Of a DNA stretch of 64,000 nucleotides, positions 1 to 10,411 are shown piece after piece. Each line of letters begins with the position of its first letter. The first letter of the stretch is position 1. The notes beneath the pieces are model-generated. The model was not told the origin of the DNA and did no database searches. It saw only the letters and a program-made list of their open reading frames with translations. The translations under genes were made by a program, and so were the position numbers. The stretch covers positions 62,001-126,000 of the forward strand of contig NZ_JPKG01000054.1 of the NCBI RefSeq assembly GCF_000735605.1, read 5' to 3'. This DNA is from Allobosea sp. LC85 (GTDB taxonomy: Bacteria > Pseudomonadota > Alphaproteobacteria > Rhizobiales > Beijerinckiaceae).

Positions 1-2
1 GC

Positions 3-1115
3 CTGATCGAGCAGCAGAACGGCCGGCTCACCGGCATGCTGGCCGAGAACGCCCGCGCCCCGGTCTGGGCCGCGATTCCGCGCGCCAGCGAGGAAGATCT
101 GGTCGCCGGCATCGAGCGCGGCGGCAACTATCTGCTCTCGCTCGGCATCACCAGCTGCATGGATGCGGCGGTCGGCCAGCGCGGCGCCTTCGGCGAGATC
201 TCGGCCTATCACCGCGCCAAGCGCGACGGCCGCCTGCCGGTGCGGACCTGGCTGACCCTGCTCGGCGACGAGGGCCGCTCGGTCGTGCCGCAATGCCATG
301 ACGCCGGCCTGATCTCCGGCACCGGCGACGACATGCTGATGGTCGGCGCCGTCAAACTCTTCCTCGACGGCTCGGCCGGCGGCCGCACCGCCTGGATGAA
401 CGCGCCCTATCTCGGCGAGGACAAGACCACCGGCGTGCAGATGCTCTCGAACGAGGATGTCGAGCGCCAGGTCATGGACGCCCATGTCAAGGGCTACCAG
501 CTCGCCTGCCACGCCATCGGCGATGCGGCGATCGAGCAGCTGATCACGGCTTACGAGAAGGCGCTTGCCGCCCATCCCGACCCGGACCGACGCCACCGCA
601 TCGAGCATTGCGGCTTCTCGACGCCCGAGCAGCATGAGCGCATGGTCGCGGCCGGCATCTATCCCTGCCCGCAGCAGGTCTTCATCTACGATTTCGGCGA
701 CGCCTATGTGAAGGTGCTCGGGCCGGAGCGGGCGCTGTCGAGCTACCCCTTGCGGACCTGGTTCGATCTCGGCCTGAAGCCGGCGACCGGCAGCGACGCG
801 CCGGTCTGCGACCCCAATCCGTTCCCGAACTTCTATACGATGCTGACCCGCAAGACCTGGCGCGGCACGGTGATGGACGAGGCCCAATGCGTCTCGATCG
901 AGGAGGCGCTGCAGGCCTATACCGAATTCGGCGCCTTCTCGCAGAAGCAGGAAGCGGTGAAGGGCCGGCTCGTGCCGGGCTATCTCGCCGACGTCGCCGT
1001 GTTCTCACGCAACCTTTTGACCGCAGCGCCCGAAGAGATCCTGAAGGACACGCGCTGCGATCTCACCATCCTGGACGGCAAGGTCGTGTTCGACCGCGCC
1101 GCCAAGAATGCCTGA
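3..1115 (+). CDS. Amidohydrolase family 3 (YtcJ-like) hydrolase, 5' end outside window
   Basis: C-terminal part of a metal-dependent TIM-barrel amidohydrolase that cleaves C-N bonds in amides or cyclic substrates; the substrate cannot be read. The frame is open to base 3, so the start codon and the N-terminal HxH metal pair are missing. Landmarks in the expected order are the lysine of VKLFLDGS (codon 354-356), HAIGD (510-524), the histidine of IEHCGF (606-608) and the aspartate of GSDAP (789-803). It lies about 155 bp upstream of a complete peptide ABC importer on the same strand, so it may act on the imported compound (inference). Family assignment is firm. Confidence 0.88.
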   Translation: MIEQQNGRLTGMLAENARAPVWAAIPRASEEDLVAGIERGGNYLLSLGITSCMDAAVGQRGAFGEISAYHRAKRDGRLPVRTWLTLLGDEGRSVVPQCHDAGLISGTGDDMLMVGAVKLFLDGSAGGRTAWMNAPYLGEDKTTGVQMLSNEDVERQVMDAHVKGYQLACHAIGDAAIEQLITAYEKALAAHPDPDRRHRIEHCGFSTPEQHERMVAAGIYPCPQQVFIYDFGDAYVKVLGPERALSSYPLRTWFDLGLKPATGSDAPVCDPNPFPNFYTMLTRKTWRGTVMDEAQCVSIEEALQAYTEFGAFSQKQEAVKGRLVPGYLADVAVFSRNLLTAAPEEILKDTRCDLTILDGKVVFDRAAKNA

Positions 1116-1214
1116 CAGGATCAAGCCTGATGGGATAATTGCTCGGGGACAGCCGGCTACGCGAGGGAGACAGACCGGAAAAACCAAGTAAGGTTCCATG
1201 CGGGACTGACCAAC

Positions 1215-1235
1215 GCCGCCCCTGACAGGGGCGGC
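1215..1235 (+). terminator. GC-rich hairpin between amidohydrolase and binding-protein gene
   Basis: A perfect 9-bp inverted repeat (GCCGCCCCT / AGGGGCGGC) with a 3-base loop. It is followed by an A-rich stretch rather than a T run, so it is not a classical intrinsic terminator. It may attenuate read-through or protect mRNA ends. Confidence 0.4.
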
Positions 1236-1272
1236 ACCAAGAAAATCAACGGGAAATTTGGGAGGATTTGAC

Positions 1273-2862
1273 GTGTTGAAACGACTGGCTTTGACCACCG
1301 CGCTGACGCTGACGATGGCGTTTTCGGCCCAGGCACAGGAACCGCGCCGCGGCGGCACGATCCGCTTCACGGCGCCCTATGCCGCATCCTTCGTCAGCAA
1401 TGACAGCCATGTCTCGAACCAGATCCAGGACGAGATCTACGGCTACGCGCTGCATCGCGCGCTCTACAAATGGGATTCGACCAACAACAAGCCGGTGCTG
1501 GAACTCGCCAAGAGCGTGACCACCTCCGCCGATGGCACGGTCCACACCTTCAAGCTGCGCGACGACGCGCTCTTCCATAACGGCCGCAAGATGACGGCCG
1601 ACGACATCATCTGGACCTACACCCGGCTGATGGATCCCACGAAGAACTATCCCGGCGCGGCCTATGTCCGGCGCGTCAAGGGCGCCCAGGAGTTCCAGAA
1701 GGGCGAGGCCAAGGAAATCTCGGGCCTGAAGAAGATCGATGATTTCACCCTCGAGATCACGCTGATCGAGAAGGCCGATCCGGGCTTCCTGTTCCGGACC
1801 GCGACGACCTCGATCTACCCGGCCAAGGAAGCGCAGGAGCCCGACTTCTTCAACAAGCCGATCGGCCTCGGCCCGTTCAAGTTCGTCGAGCATGTTCCGG
1901 GCTCGCGCATGGTGCTCGAGCGCTGGGACAAGTTCTACCAGGCCGGCAAGCCCTATGCCGACAAGGTCGTGATCTCGCCGATGGGCGAGGCGGCTGCCCG
2001 CGACATCGCCTTCCGCAACAAGGAAATCGACGTCTCGATCCTCGGCCCGACGCAATATGTCGCCTACCAGGCTGATGCGAACCTGAAGAAGGGCATCCTC
2101 GAGGTCGCGGAAGTCTTCACCCGCAACATGGGCATGAACCCGAACTTCAAGCCCTTCTCCGACAAGCGCGTGCGCCAGGCGATCAACCACGCGATCGACG
2201 CCGAGCTGATCATCAAGCGCCTCGTCCGTGACAAGGCCTACCGCGCCACCGGCTGGCTGCCGCTCTCCTCGCCGGCCTATGACAAGGACATGAAGCCCTA
2301 CGACTTCAATCCCGAGAAGGCGAAGAAGCTCCTGACCGAGGCCGGCTATCCCGACGGCTTCGAGTTCGAATGGACCGCCAGCCCGAACGAGAGCTGGGGC
2401 GTTCCGATCGTCGAGGCGGTGATCCCGATGCTGGCCAAGGTCGGCGTCAAGGTGAAGATCAAGCCGGTCGAAGGCTCGGCGCTCGGCGGCATCGTCTCGA
2501 AGGGCGACTACCAGGCCTATATCTGGTCGAACACCTCTGGTCCCGATCCGCTGACCCAGATGAAGTGCTTCTACTCGCAGACGCCCCAGAGCGCCTGCAA
2601 CTACACCACCTACAAGAACCCGGCGGTCGACAAGCTGATCGAGGAAGCCGGCGCGACGGACGATGTGACCAAGCGCATCGACCTGCTGAAGAAGGCCAAC
2701 GGCATCGTCTATGAAGACGCCCCGGTCTGGTTCTTCAACTACAACAAGGCGGTGCTGGCCTACCAGCCCTGGCTGAAGGGCCTGCAGCCCAACGCGACGG
2801 AACTCGCCCTGCAGTACTACGAGGATCTCTGGGTCGACGCGTCGTCCCCGGCCGCGAAGTAA
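1273..2862 (+). CDS. Peptide-type ABC transporter substrate-binding protein (SBP_bac_5)
   Basis: Periplasmic solute receptor of a dipeptide/oligopeptide-type importer, 529 residues, the usual size. I place the start at GTG 1273 (GTG-TTG-AAA), 9 bases after a GGGAGG ribosome site; an in-frame TTG at 1258 would overlap that site. The N-terminus KRLALTTALTLTMAF..AQAQ is a Sec signal peptide ending near residue 22. The body has the family pattern GGTIRFTAPY, then a DDIIWTYTRLMDP segment and an FNPEKAKKLLTEAGYPDG segment. Genes for two permeases and two ATPases follow immediately, so this is a complete operon. Substrate (peptide, opine or other amine) is not determinable. Confidence 0.92.
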   Translation: MLKRLALTTALTLTMAFSAQAQEPRRGGTIRFTAPYAASFVSNDSHVSNQIQDEIYGYALHRALYKWDSTNNKPVLELAKSVTTSADGTVHTFKLRDDALFHNGRKMTADDIIWTYTRLMDPTKNYPGAAYVRRVKGAQEFQKGEAKEISGLKKIDDFTLEITLIEKADPGFLFRTATTSIYPAKEAQEPDFFNKPIGLGPFKFVEHVPGSRMVLERWDKFYQAGKPYADKVVISPMGEAAARDIAFRNKEIDVSILGPTQYVAYQADANLKKGILEVAEVFTRNMGMNPNFKPFSDKRVRQAINHAIDAELIIKRLVRDKAYRATGWLPLSSPAYDKDMKPYDFNPEKAKKLLTEAGYPDGFEFEWTASPNESWGVPIVEAVIPMLAKVGVKVKIKPVEGSALGGIVSKGDYQAYIWSNTSGPDPLTQMKCFYSQTPQSACNYTTYKNPAVDKLIEEAGATDDVTKRIDLLKKANGIVYEDAPVWFFNYNKAVLAYQPWLKGLQPNATELALQYYEDLWVDASSPAAK

Positions 2863-2886
2863 TCTCTAGAGCGCATCCAAGCCTGG

Positions 2887-2912
2887 CGCCCGGCGGCCTT
2901 CGCTGCCGGGCG
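2887..2912 (+). terminator. Intercistronic hairpin after the binding-protein gene
   Basis: Stem CGCCCGGC / GCCGGGCG with a 10-base loop, in the 70-bp gap between binding protein and first permease. Such hairpins behind binding-protein genes commonly stabilise the upstream message so the receptor is made in excess. No T tract follows, so the operon is probably not fully terminated here. Confidence 0.5.
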
Positions 2913-2932
2913 TCCATGGCCAGGAGTTCTGC

Positions 2933-3868
2933 ATGCTGTCCTATGTCTTTCGGCGCCTGCTGCAGGCGATCCCGATCCTGCTCGCTGTCGCGGCGCTGAT
3001 CTTCCTGCTGTTCAGCGTCATCCCCGGCAGCTTCGCCTCCAGCCAGATGGCTGACGGACGCACCGTCATGGATGCGGAAGCCGTCGCCCGCATGAACCAG
3101 CAGTTCGGGCTCGACCAGCCCGTCGCGACGCGGTTCGTGAAATATATCGGGCAGCTGGTGACGCTCGATCTCGGCACCTCGTTCCGCACCCGGCAACCGG
3201 TCTGGCACCTGATTGCCGAGCGTCTCTGGCCGACGCTGCAGCTCGCCTTCGCCTCGATGCTGTTTGCGATCGCGATCGGCGTGCCCTTGGGCTTCCTGGC
3301 GGCGCTGCGGCCGGGCAGCTGGATCGACATGATCTCGATGGTCGCCGCCGTCTCCGGCCTCTCGCTGCCGAAATTCTGGCTCGGCCTGATGCTGATGTAT
3401 CTCTTCGCGCTGACGCTCGGCTGGCTGCCGAGCTTCGGCTATGGCGACGGTTCGCTGAAGAACCTGATCCTGCCCTCGATCGCGCTCGGCGTCGCGCCGC
3501 TCGCCCTGCTGGCGCGCACCACGCGCGCCTCCGTGCTCGAGATCATGAACGCCGATTTCGTCCGCACCGCCCGCTCCAAGGGCATGAGCGAGCGCCGCGT
3601 CGTGCAGTGGCACCTGGCGCGCAATGCGCTCGTCATCGTGCTCACCACGGTGGGCCTGCAATTCGGCTCGGTGATCGGCCAGGCCGTCGTGGTCGAAAAG
3701 CTCTTCGCCTGGCCGGGCCTCGGCTCGCTGCTCGTCGACAGCGTCTCGCTGCGCGATATCCCGGTGGTGCAGGGCTGCATCCTGGTGATCGTGCTCTTCT
3801 TCCTGCTGGTCAACATGCTCGTGGACGTTCTCGCCGCGACCATCGACCCCCGCATCAGATACACCTGA
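2933..3868 (+). CDS. Dipeptide-type ABC transporter permease (DppB-like)
   Basis: Inner-membrane channel subunit, 311 residues, with about six hydrophobic segments. The first is at the N-terminus (QAIPILLAVAALIFLLFSVI) and is followed by the large periplasmic loop typical of DppB proteins. The cytoplasmic coupling loop that docks on the ATPase is visible as DFVRTARSKGMSERRVVQWH, near residues 204-223. The C-terminus ends in the family hallmark IDPRIRYT. The ATG at 2933 follows an AGGAG site. Eight bases separate its stop from the partner permease, which implies co-translation. Confidence 0.92.
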   Translation: MLSYVFRRLLQAIPILLAVAALIFLLFSVIPGSFASSQMADGRTVMDAEAVARMNQQFGLDQPVATRFVKYIGQLVTLDLGTSFRTRQPVWHLIAERLWPTLQLAFASMLFAIAIGVPLGFLAALRPGSWIDMISMVAAVSGLSLPKFWLGLMLMYLFALTLGWLPSFGYGDGSLKNLILPSIALGVAPLALLARTTRASVLEIMNADFVRTARSKGMSERRVVQWHLARNALVIVLTTVGLQFGSVIGQAVVVEKLFAWPGLGSLLVDSVSLRDIPVVQGCILVIVLFFLLVNMLVDVLAATIDPRIRYT

Positions 3869-3876
3869 GGGTGCCG

Positions 3877-4694
3877 ATGAAATTCAGAGCCAATCTCGTG
3901 ATGGGCGGCGTGCTGTTCGCGGCCGTCGTGGTCGCCGGTACCTTTGCTCCCTTCCTCGCCCATACCGACCCGGTCATGGACGCCAACCTGATGAATGCCG
4001 AGATTCCGCCCGGCAGCGAGTTCTGGTTCGGCACCGATGCGCAGGGCCGCGACATCTACAGCCGCGTGCTGCATGGCGCGCGCATCTCGCTGACGGTCGG
4101 CATCGTCTCGCAGCTGATCAACACGGTGATCGGCGTGGCGCTCGGCCTCTCGGCCGGCTACTGGGGCGGCTGGTGGGACGATCTGGTCAGCGGCGTGACC
4201 AACATGATGCTGGCGATCCCCTCGCTGATCTTCGCGCTGGCGATCATGGCGATCCTGACCCCGGGCCTGACCAGCCTCCTGATCGCGCTCGGCCTGACCA
4301 ACTGGTCCTATACCTGCCGGCTCTCGCGCGCCTCGACACTCTCGCTCAAGAACCAGGGCTATGTCCAGGCCGCCAAGGTGCTGGGCTACAGCGATATCCG
4401 CATCATGGTGACGCAGATCCTGCCCAATATCCTGGGGCCGATCATCGTCATCGGCACGCTCGGCATGGGCGGCGCGGTGCTGGCCGAAGCCTCGCTCTCC
4501 TTCCTCGGGCTCGGCATCCGTCCGCCCTTCCCGAGCTGGGGCAGCATGCTCTCGGACGCGCGCGACCAGATCACCACCGCGCCCTGGATCTCGGTCTTCC
4601 CGGGCCTGGCGATCTTCGTCACCGTGCTCGGGCTGAACCTGCTCGGTGACGGCCTGCGCGACATCCTCGATCCGCAGTCACGGGCGCGACGGGC

Positions 4695-4698
<4 letters not shown>
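3877..4698 (+). CDS. Dipeptide-type ABC transporter permease (DppC-like)
   Basis: Second channel subunit, 273 residues from the ATG at 3877, which directly follows the DppB-like stop; longer readings into the upstream gene are not credible. One N-terminal membrane helix precedes the DppC motif EFWFGTDAQGRDIYSRVLHG, followed by five more helices. The ATPase-docking loop YVQAAKVLGYSDIRIM lies near residues 159-174. Its last four bases overlap the next start (ATGA). Confidence 0.92.
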
Positions 4699-5682
<984 letters not shown>

Positions 5683-5690
<8 letters not shown>

Positions 5691-6678
5691 GACGGGCGAC
5701 AACACCATCCTCAAGGTCGAGGACCTCGAGGTGAAGTTCAATCTCGGCGGCGGGCTGTTCGGCGGCAAGCGCCGCACGGTCCATGCCGTCGACGGCGTCG
5801 ATCTCGTGCTGCGCAAGGGCGAGTGCCTCGGGCTGGTCGGCGAATCCGGCTGCGGAAAATCGACGCTGGCGCTCTCGATCCTCGGCCTGCAGGCGCCGAC
5901 GCGCGGCCGCGTCATCCTCGACGGCCAGGACATCGCGGCGCCCGGCGTCGACCGCAAGGCCCGCGCCCGCATCGCGCAGATGGTGTTCCAGGATCCGTAT
6001 TCCTCGCTGAACCCGCGCCAGTCGGTGCGCCGCACGCTGGAAGCGCCGCTGCGCATGCATGGCGTGACGACGAAGAGCGAGATCGACGACCGCATCGCCG
6101 AGATCATGCGCCATGTCGGCCTGCGCATGGAGCAGGCCGAGCGCTACCCGCATGAATTCTCCGGCGGCCAGCGCCAGCGCATCGGCATCGCGCGCGCCCT
6201 GATCCTGAAGCCGAAGATCGTGGTGCTGGACGAGCCGGTCTCGGCGCTCGACGTCTCGATCCGGGCGCAGATCATCAACCTGCTGCTCGAGCTCAAGGAC
6301 ACGCTCTCGCTCTCCTACATCATGATCAGCCATGATCTCGGTGTCGTCGAGCATATGAGCGACCGCGTCGCGGTGATGTATCTCGGCCGGATCGTCGAGA
6401 CCGGCGACTGGCACACCATCTTCACCGAGCCGCGCCACCCCTATACGCGCGCGCTGATCGCCGCGATCCCGGACCCGTTCAACCACGGGCTGGCGGTGAA
6501 GATGTCGGGCGAGGTGCCGAACCCGCTGGAGCCGCCCTCCGGCTGCCGCTTCCACCCGCGCTGCCCGGAGATGCGGGAGGGCTGCCGCGCCCAGCCGACG
6601 CCGCCGCTGGCCGCGGTCGGGCAGGGGCACGCAATCCAGCACGAGGTCCGCTGCATCAGGGCGGCAGAACTCGTCTGA
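5683..6678 (+). CDS. Peptide ABC transporter ATP-binding protein (DppF-like)
   Basis: Partner ATPase, 331 residues, forming the heterodimer with the preceding protein. It shows GESGCGKS (Walker A), VFQDPYSSLNPRQ (Q-loop), FSGGQRQR (signature), IVVLDEPVSALD (Walker B) and SHDLGVVEH (switch). The C-terminal zone again carries GCRFHPRCP and a terminal cysteine. It is the last gene of the importer; 50 bp separate it from the downstream hydrolase. Confidence 0.93.
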
Positions 6679-6728
6679 GCGGCAAGGCCGCGACGGCGTC
6701 GTTTACGCAATTTCGAAGGACAAGACCC

Positions 6729-7721
6729 ATGGCCAAGCCCATGCCCCACAATTCCGCGCCGCTTCAGGCCGCAGCCGGCCTCGATGACGGGCCGCTGGAG
6801 AGCATCCGCTTCACCGGGTTGGCCGCCGGCCCGAAGCTGATCGTGCTCGGCGCGGTCCATGGCAACGAGACCTGCGGCCCCAACGCCATCCGCCGCGTCA
6901 TCGAGGAGTGCCGCTCCGGCAAGCTGGTCATTCGCCGCGGCGAGGTCACCTTCCTGCCCATCGCCAACCCCAAGGCCTACCGGCTGAAGACCCGCGAGGG
7001 CGACCGCAACCTCAACCGCGACATGCGCGAAAAACCGCTGCCGGCGAATTACGAGGACCGGATCGGCAACCATATCTGCGCGCTGCTGCGCCAGCACGAG
7101 GTCCTGCTCGATGTCCATTCCTTCCGGGGCGCCGGCGAGCCCTTCGTCTTCTTCGGCCCGCAGGACAACCGGGGCGAGCTCGAACCGTTCCGGCAGGCGC
7201 AGGCCGAGGGCGCCTTCGCCGCCTGCCTCGGCGTGCCGGTGGTGATCCATGGCTGGCTCGACAATTACGCCAGGCTGATCGCGGCCCGCGAAAAGCTCGA
7301 CCTGCCGCGCCTCTCGGTCACCGAAGGCTATGGCACGACCGAATATATGCGCTTTGCCGGCGGCTATGGCGTGACGCTCGAATGCGGCTCGCATGACGAC
7401 CCGGCCTCGATCGAGGTTGGCTATGCCGCGATCCTGAACGCGCTCGCCCATCTCGGCCTGGTCGATGCCCCGGCGCCTGCGACCGCCGGCCGGACGGTCA
7501 TCCACATCACGCAGGTGATCATCTGCGAGGCTGAAGGCGACAAGGTCGAGGGCGACTGGAAGACCGGCGACGCGCTCGCCAAGGGCCAGGTGATCGCGCG
7601 CCGCGCCAATGGCGAGGCCGTGACCGCGCCGGAACCGGGCTTCATCATCTTCCCGAACGCCACGGCCAAGCCCGGCGAAGGCATCTGCTATTTCGGGGTG
7701 AAGAGCACCAGAACGCTCTGA
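6729..7721 (+). CDS. Succinylglutamate desuccinylase/aspartoacylase-family zinc hydrolase
   Basis: 330-residue M14-like metallohydrolase of the AstE/AspA family, which removes acyl groups from N-acyl amino acids. The zinc site is visible as GAVHGNETCG near residue 41 and LLDVHSF near residue 125. The C-terminal half is the usual beta-barrel domain with the biotinyl-like turn EPGFIIF. The ATG follows a GAAGGA site. Position at the end of a peptide importer operon suggests it deacylates the imported compound. A second AstE-like gene near 61 kb also sits beside an ABC transporter gene. Substrate unknown. Confidence 0.85.
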   Translation: MAKPMPHNSAPLQAAAGLDDGPLESIRFTGLAAGPKLIVLGAVHGNETCGPNAIRRVIEECRSGKLVIRRGEVTFLPIANPKAYRLKTREGDRNLNRDMREKPLPANYEDRIGNHICALLRQHEVLLDVHSFRGAGEPFVFFGPQDNRGELEPFRQAQAEGAFAACLGVPVVIHGWLDNYARLIAAREKLDLPRLSVTEGYGTTEYMRFAGGYGVTLECGSHDDPASIEVGYAAILNALAHLGLVDAPAPATAGRTVIHITQVIICEAEGDKVEGDWKTGDALAKGQVIARRANGEAVTAPEPGFIIFPNATAKPGEGICYFGVKSTRTL

Positions 7722-7801
7722 GAGAAAGAACGCTCTGAACGACCGCGCTATCGGCGGGGTAGGGGCAGGGGGCAACCGCCTTCCGCCCCGGTCGCCCGGG
7801 C

Positions 7802-8146
7802 TCAGAAGCAGGTGAAGGAATAGTTTTTCTGGGTCTGCAGCAGGCGGTCGGTCAGCCCGCCCGGCGGATCGGAATTGTCGTTGAAGTCGAAGCCGTAGGG
7901 ACAGATCGTCGAGGCATAGCGGTTCGCGAAGGAATCCATGCGCAGCACCACCGAGGCGCGCGGCTCGTCGAATTCGCGCTTGGTGTGGATCTTCAGGTAA
8001 TGGCTGTAGAGGCCGATCTTCTCGTGGGAGTACTTGATCGGCCCGGTCGGGGCATTGATGCCGTCGGGAATATCGATCAGCACGGAATTGGCGCAGGCCG
8101 ATAGACCCGCCCCCAGCGCCAGCGCGAGCAATGCCTGAATTCTCAT
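7802..8146 (-). CDS. Small predicted lipoprotein of unknown function
   Basis: 114 residues from the ATG at 8146; a longer reading to 8203 would put the signal peptide internally. The N-terminus MRIQALLALALGAGLSAC is a lipoprotein signal with lipobox LSAC, so Cys18 should be lipidated. The mature part contains three further cysteines, one at the end (SFTCF). I recognise no domain. It is convergent with the desuccinylase-like gene, 80 bp away, with no strong terminator between them. Confidence 0.65.
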   Translation of the reverse strand: MRIQALLALALGAGLSACANSVLIDIPDGINAPTGPIKYSHEKIGLYSHYLKIHTKREFDEPRASVVLRMDSFANRYASTICPYGFDFNDNSDPPGGLTDRLLQTQKNYSFTCF

Positions 8147-8336
8147 ATGCGACTCAAGCCCCCGCGACCGGACAGCGACAACCTCAGCATAGTCCCGTGC
8201 CACTGTCGATTTTCAAAGCGGCTTGAAGGGGATCACGCGCGGCCCTTGATACGGCCCGGAGCCATTGCAGTCCGGCCGGGAGCATCGGCGCGCGTCCGCC
8301 GACCTCGCGCGTCGCCGCAGCCTCGATGCCGGGACA

Positions 8337-9362
8337 TCATTCGATGACCTCGTCGGCGAGAGCGATCAAGCCATCGGGCATGGTGAGGCCGATCTGCCTT
8401 GCGGTCTTGAGATTGATCACCAGTTCGAACTGGGAGGATCTCTCCACCGGCAGCTCGGACGGCCTGGCTCCCTTGAGGATGCGAGCGGTATAATAGGCCA
8501 GCCTCTTGAAGCTGTCCTGGAGGCGGGGACCAAAGGTCAACAGCCCGCCGCTTCGGGCGAACATGCTCCAGCCGGATATGGCCGGGATCCGCTGCGCCGA
8601 GGCGAACTCCGCAACCTGCTTCCGGCTCGCCAGCATGACGCTGTCAGGCAGCACCACGAGGGCGTCCGGCGGATGCCTGGCAAGGTTTTCCAGAAGGGTG
8701 TTGACCTCCTGGACATCGCGGGTCGGCCTCCACTGGAGCTCCATCCCGAGCTGGCGTGCCATGGCTTGAGACGCGGCGATCTCGAGCTCGACACCCGGAT
8801 GGACGGGATCGCCCATGAGGATGACCCTCCTGGCATGGGGCGCAGCCATCCGCAGAAGATCCAGCCGCTTCCCGTTCAACTCGATGGCCATGAAGCTGAC
8901 ACCCGTCAGGTTCCGGCTCGGGCGGGCCAGGCTGTCGGTGAGTTCAGCCGCGATGGGGTCGCCGCTGAAACCATAGACAACAGGGATTTCGGTCAGTCTT
9001 CGCAGGCCAAAGACGGCCGTGCCCTGAGAGATGATCACGTCGGGCTTGAGGCCAACCAGCTCGTCGACGACTGCCGACAGCCGTTCCGGATTCCCGTCGG
9101 CCGAGCGGGCGAGGACTTCGATGTCACGGCCTTCGACATAGCCTTCGGCCGCGAGACCGCTCCGGAAGGCGCCAAGATAGGTCTCGACCTGCGCCAGCGG
9201 GAACAGGGATATCCAGCCGATCCGGGCGGGTTTGCGCACCGTTTGCTGCGCCTGAGCGGAACTGCCCGAGAAAACAAGGGTGATCGGCAGAACAAGGCTG
9301 ACTAGCAGAACAAGGCTGACCAGGAGGAGGGGGCTGAAGACGAGGCACCATCTTGGTTTCAT
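8337..9362 (-). CDS. TrpX-type ABC transporter substrate-binding protein
   Basis: 341-residue periplasmic binding protein of the ABC_sub_bind family (two Rossmann-like lobes; relatives bind aromatic amino acids or other small ligands). I start at ATG 9362, which follows GGAGGG; upstream in-frame codons run through an intergenic palindrome and are not coding. The signal peptide is LVFSPLLLVSLVLLVSLVLP. Family-like segments include RIGWISLFPLAQVETYLGAF after cleavage and GLKPDVIISQGTAV. No permease or ATPase gene is adjacent, so it is an orphan receptor here. Confidence 0.82.
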   Translation of the reverse strand: MKPRWCLVFSPLLLVSLVLLVSLVLPITLVFSGSSAQAQQTVRKPARIGWISLFPLAQVETYLGAFRSGLAAEGYVEGRDIEVLARSADGNPERLSAVVDELVGLKPDVIISQGTAVFGLRRLTEIPVVYGFSGDPIAAELTDSLARPSRNLTGVSFMAIELNGKRLDLLRMAAPHARRVILMGDPVHPGVELEIAASQAMARQLGMELQWRPTRDVQEVNTLLENLARHPPDALVVLPDSVMLASRKQVAEFASAQRIPAISGWSMFARSGGLLTFGPRLQDSFKRLAYYTARILKGARPSELPVERSSQFELVINLKTARQIGLTMPDGLIALADEVIE

Positions 9363-9512
9363 CGGTCCCTCCACAGTCTCCGGTCCGTGCCCCGCCCAAC
9401 CAGGTCTCACGTCTTGCGCAGCAGAAGGCCTCTCGTCGAAGGATATGCCGTACCCGGGGCAGCTCGCCATCATACGCTTCGATACGGCATTCGGTAGCAA
9501 AGACCGCCGGGC

Positions 9513-9621
9513 GCTTAGAGCATCGGACCGGAAATCGTATCCGGTCCGATGCTCTAAGCTTTTGTCTTTGCATCGGCTTTGCCCCGAAAACCGCAATGCA
9601 CTTTTCGGGCCGATGCTATAG
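9513..9621. repeat. Intergenic palindromic element of the GCATCGG family
   Basis: A 47-base hairpin with perfect 20-bp arms (arms at 9513-9532 and 9540-9559, 7-base loop) followed by one reverse-oriented unit of the same family that is tandemly repeated at 41.4 and 44.0 kb. It lies just upstream of the TrpX-type gene. Confidence 0.8.
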
Positions 9622-9676
9622 GCCCGTGGCGGGACGCGGGAATGGCCACGAGGATTGCGATCTGCGTGCAGCGAGC

Positions 9677-9853
9677 TCACTCCCCCGCATCCCGATAGCG
9701 CTGGTCGAACCGCCGCTCGTCGCTGTGCTGCGACCAGTCCTCGTCGGCGATCGGCTTCCAGAACAGCACGCGAATGAACAGCATCATCAGCGCGCTAAGC
9801 AGGACCAGGGCGACCAGCGCGGCGATCAGATATTCCAGGATGGTCGGTGCCAT
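9677..9853 (-). CDS. Small single-pass membrane protein, unknown
   Basis: 58 residues. The N-terminal half is one hydrophobic helix (YLIAALVALVLLSALMMLFI, about residues 8-27) followed by a basic-aromatic boundary RVLFWKP. The remaining tail is acidic and charged (ADEDWSQHSDERRFDQRYRD), predicted to face the cytoplasm or periplasm. The start is 3 bases after the preceding stop (TGACCGATG), so it is the last gene of a four-gene operon. No known family recognised. Confidence 0.6.
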   Translation of the reverse strand: MAPTILEYLIAALVALVLLSALMMLFIRVLFWKPIADEDWSQHSDERRFDQRYRDAGE

Positions 9854-9856
9854 CGG

Positions 9857-10411
9857 TCAGCCTCCAGCGAGCGGGATTGCGTCGGCGATGTCGGCACGGA
9901 ACGGCGCGGGGCGGCCGGCCGCCGCCGCATTCGCGCCGACCGTAGCAATGATCCGGAACGGCCCGCCGGCCGCGAGCCGGGTCGCCTCGGTGCAGGCCAG
10001 CGCGCCGAGGCGCTCGATCTGCTCCTGGTCGAAGCCGGCGCCGCGCAGCGCCGCATCAGGGCATTCGCCCTGGTCGCCGGTGATCTCGATGATCGCCAGC
10101 GCCAGCCGGCGGATGCTGTTCCTGTCGGCGAGCGCGCGGGCCTGCGCCCAGTTCCGGCGGAGATCGTCGAGCGCCTCGGCAAAGCCCGGCCCGCGGCCAT
10201 GGATGCAGTGGCCGGCGGCGATGCCTTGGGGGTAGAGCACGCCGCGCACAGCGCCGTCATCCGGGTGTTCGGTGCTGATTGACAGATCGGCCCATGCCGT
10301 CGGCCCGGCTTCGCTCGCAATCACGCGCAAGGCCTCCCTGATTGGGATCGGTGTCATCTGCGAATCCTCTGGAGCAAGGGCTGGAAGGCACTGCAAAGCC
10401 ATGGCGCTCAC
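9857..10411 (-). CDS. Hypothetical protein in four-gene small operon
   Basis: 184 residues from a GTG that overlaps the preceding TGA; ATG codons at residues 4 and 19 are alternatives. The protein is alanine-rich and soluble, with a segment YPQGIAAGHCIHGRGPGF near residues 60-77 and a helical DLRRNWAQARALADRNSIRR stretch; no signal peptide or membrane helix. I recognise no family. The stop-start overlap with its upstream neighbour indicates translational coupling. Confidence 0.55.
   Translation of the reverse strand: MSAMALQCLPALAPEDSQMTPIPIREALRVIASEAGPTAWADLSISTEHPDDGAVRGVLYPQGIAAGHCIHGRGPGFAEALDDLRRNWAQARALADRNSIRRLALAIIEITGDQGECPDAALRGAGFDQEQIERLGALACTEATRLAAGGPFRIIATVGANAAAAGRPAPFRADIADAIPLAGG

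Noticed and set aside
1215..1235. Riboswitch before the first binding-protein gene
   Set aside because: Only one simple hairpin is visible; no conserved aptamer-like core.
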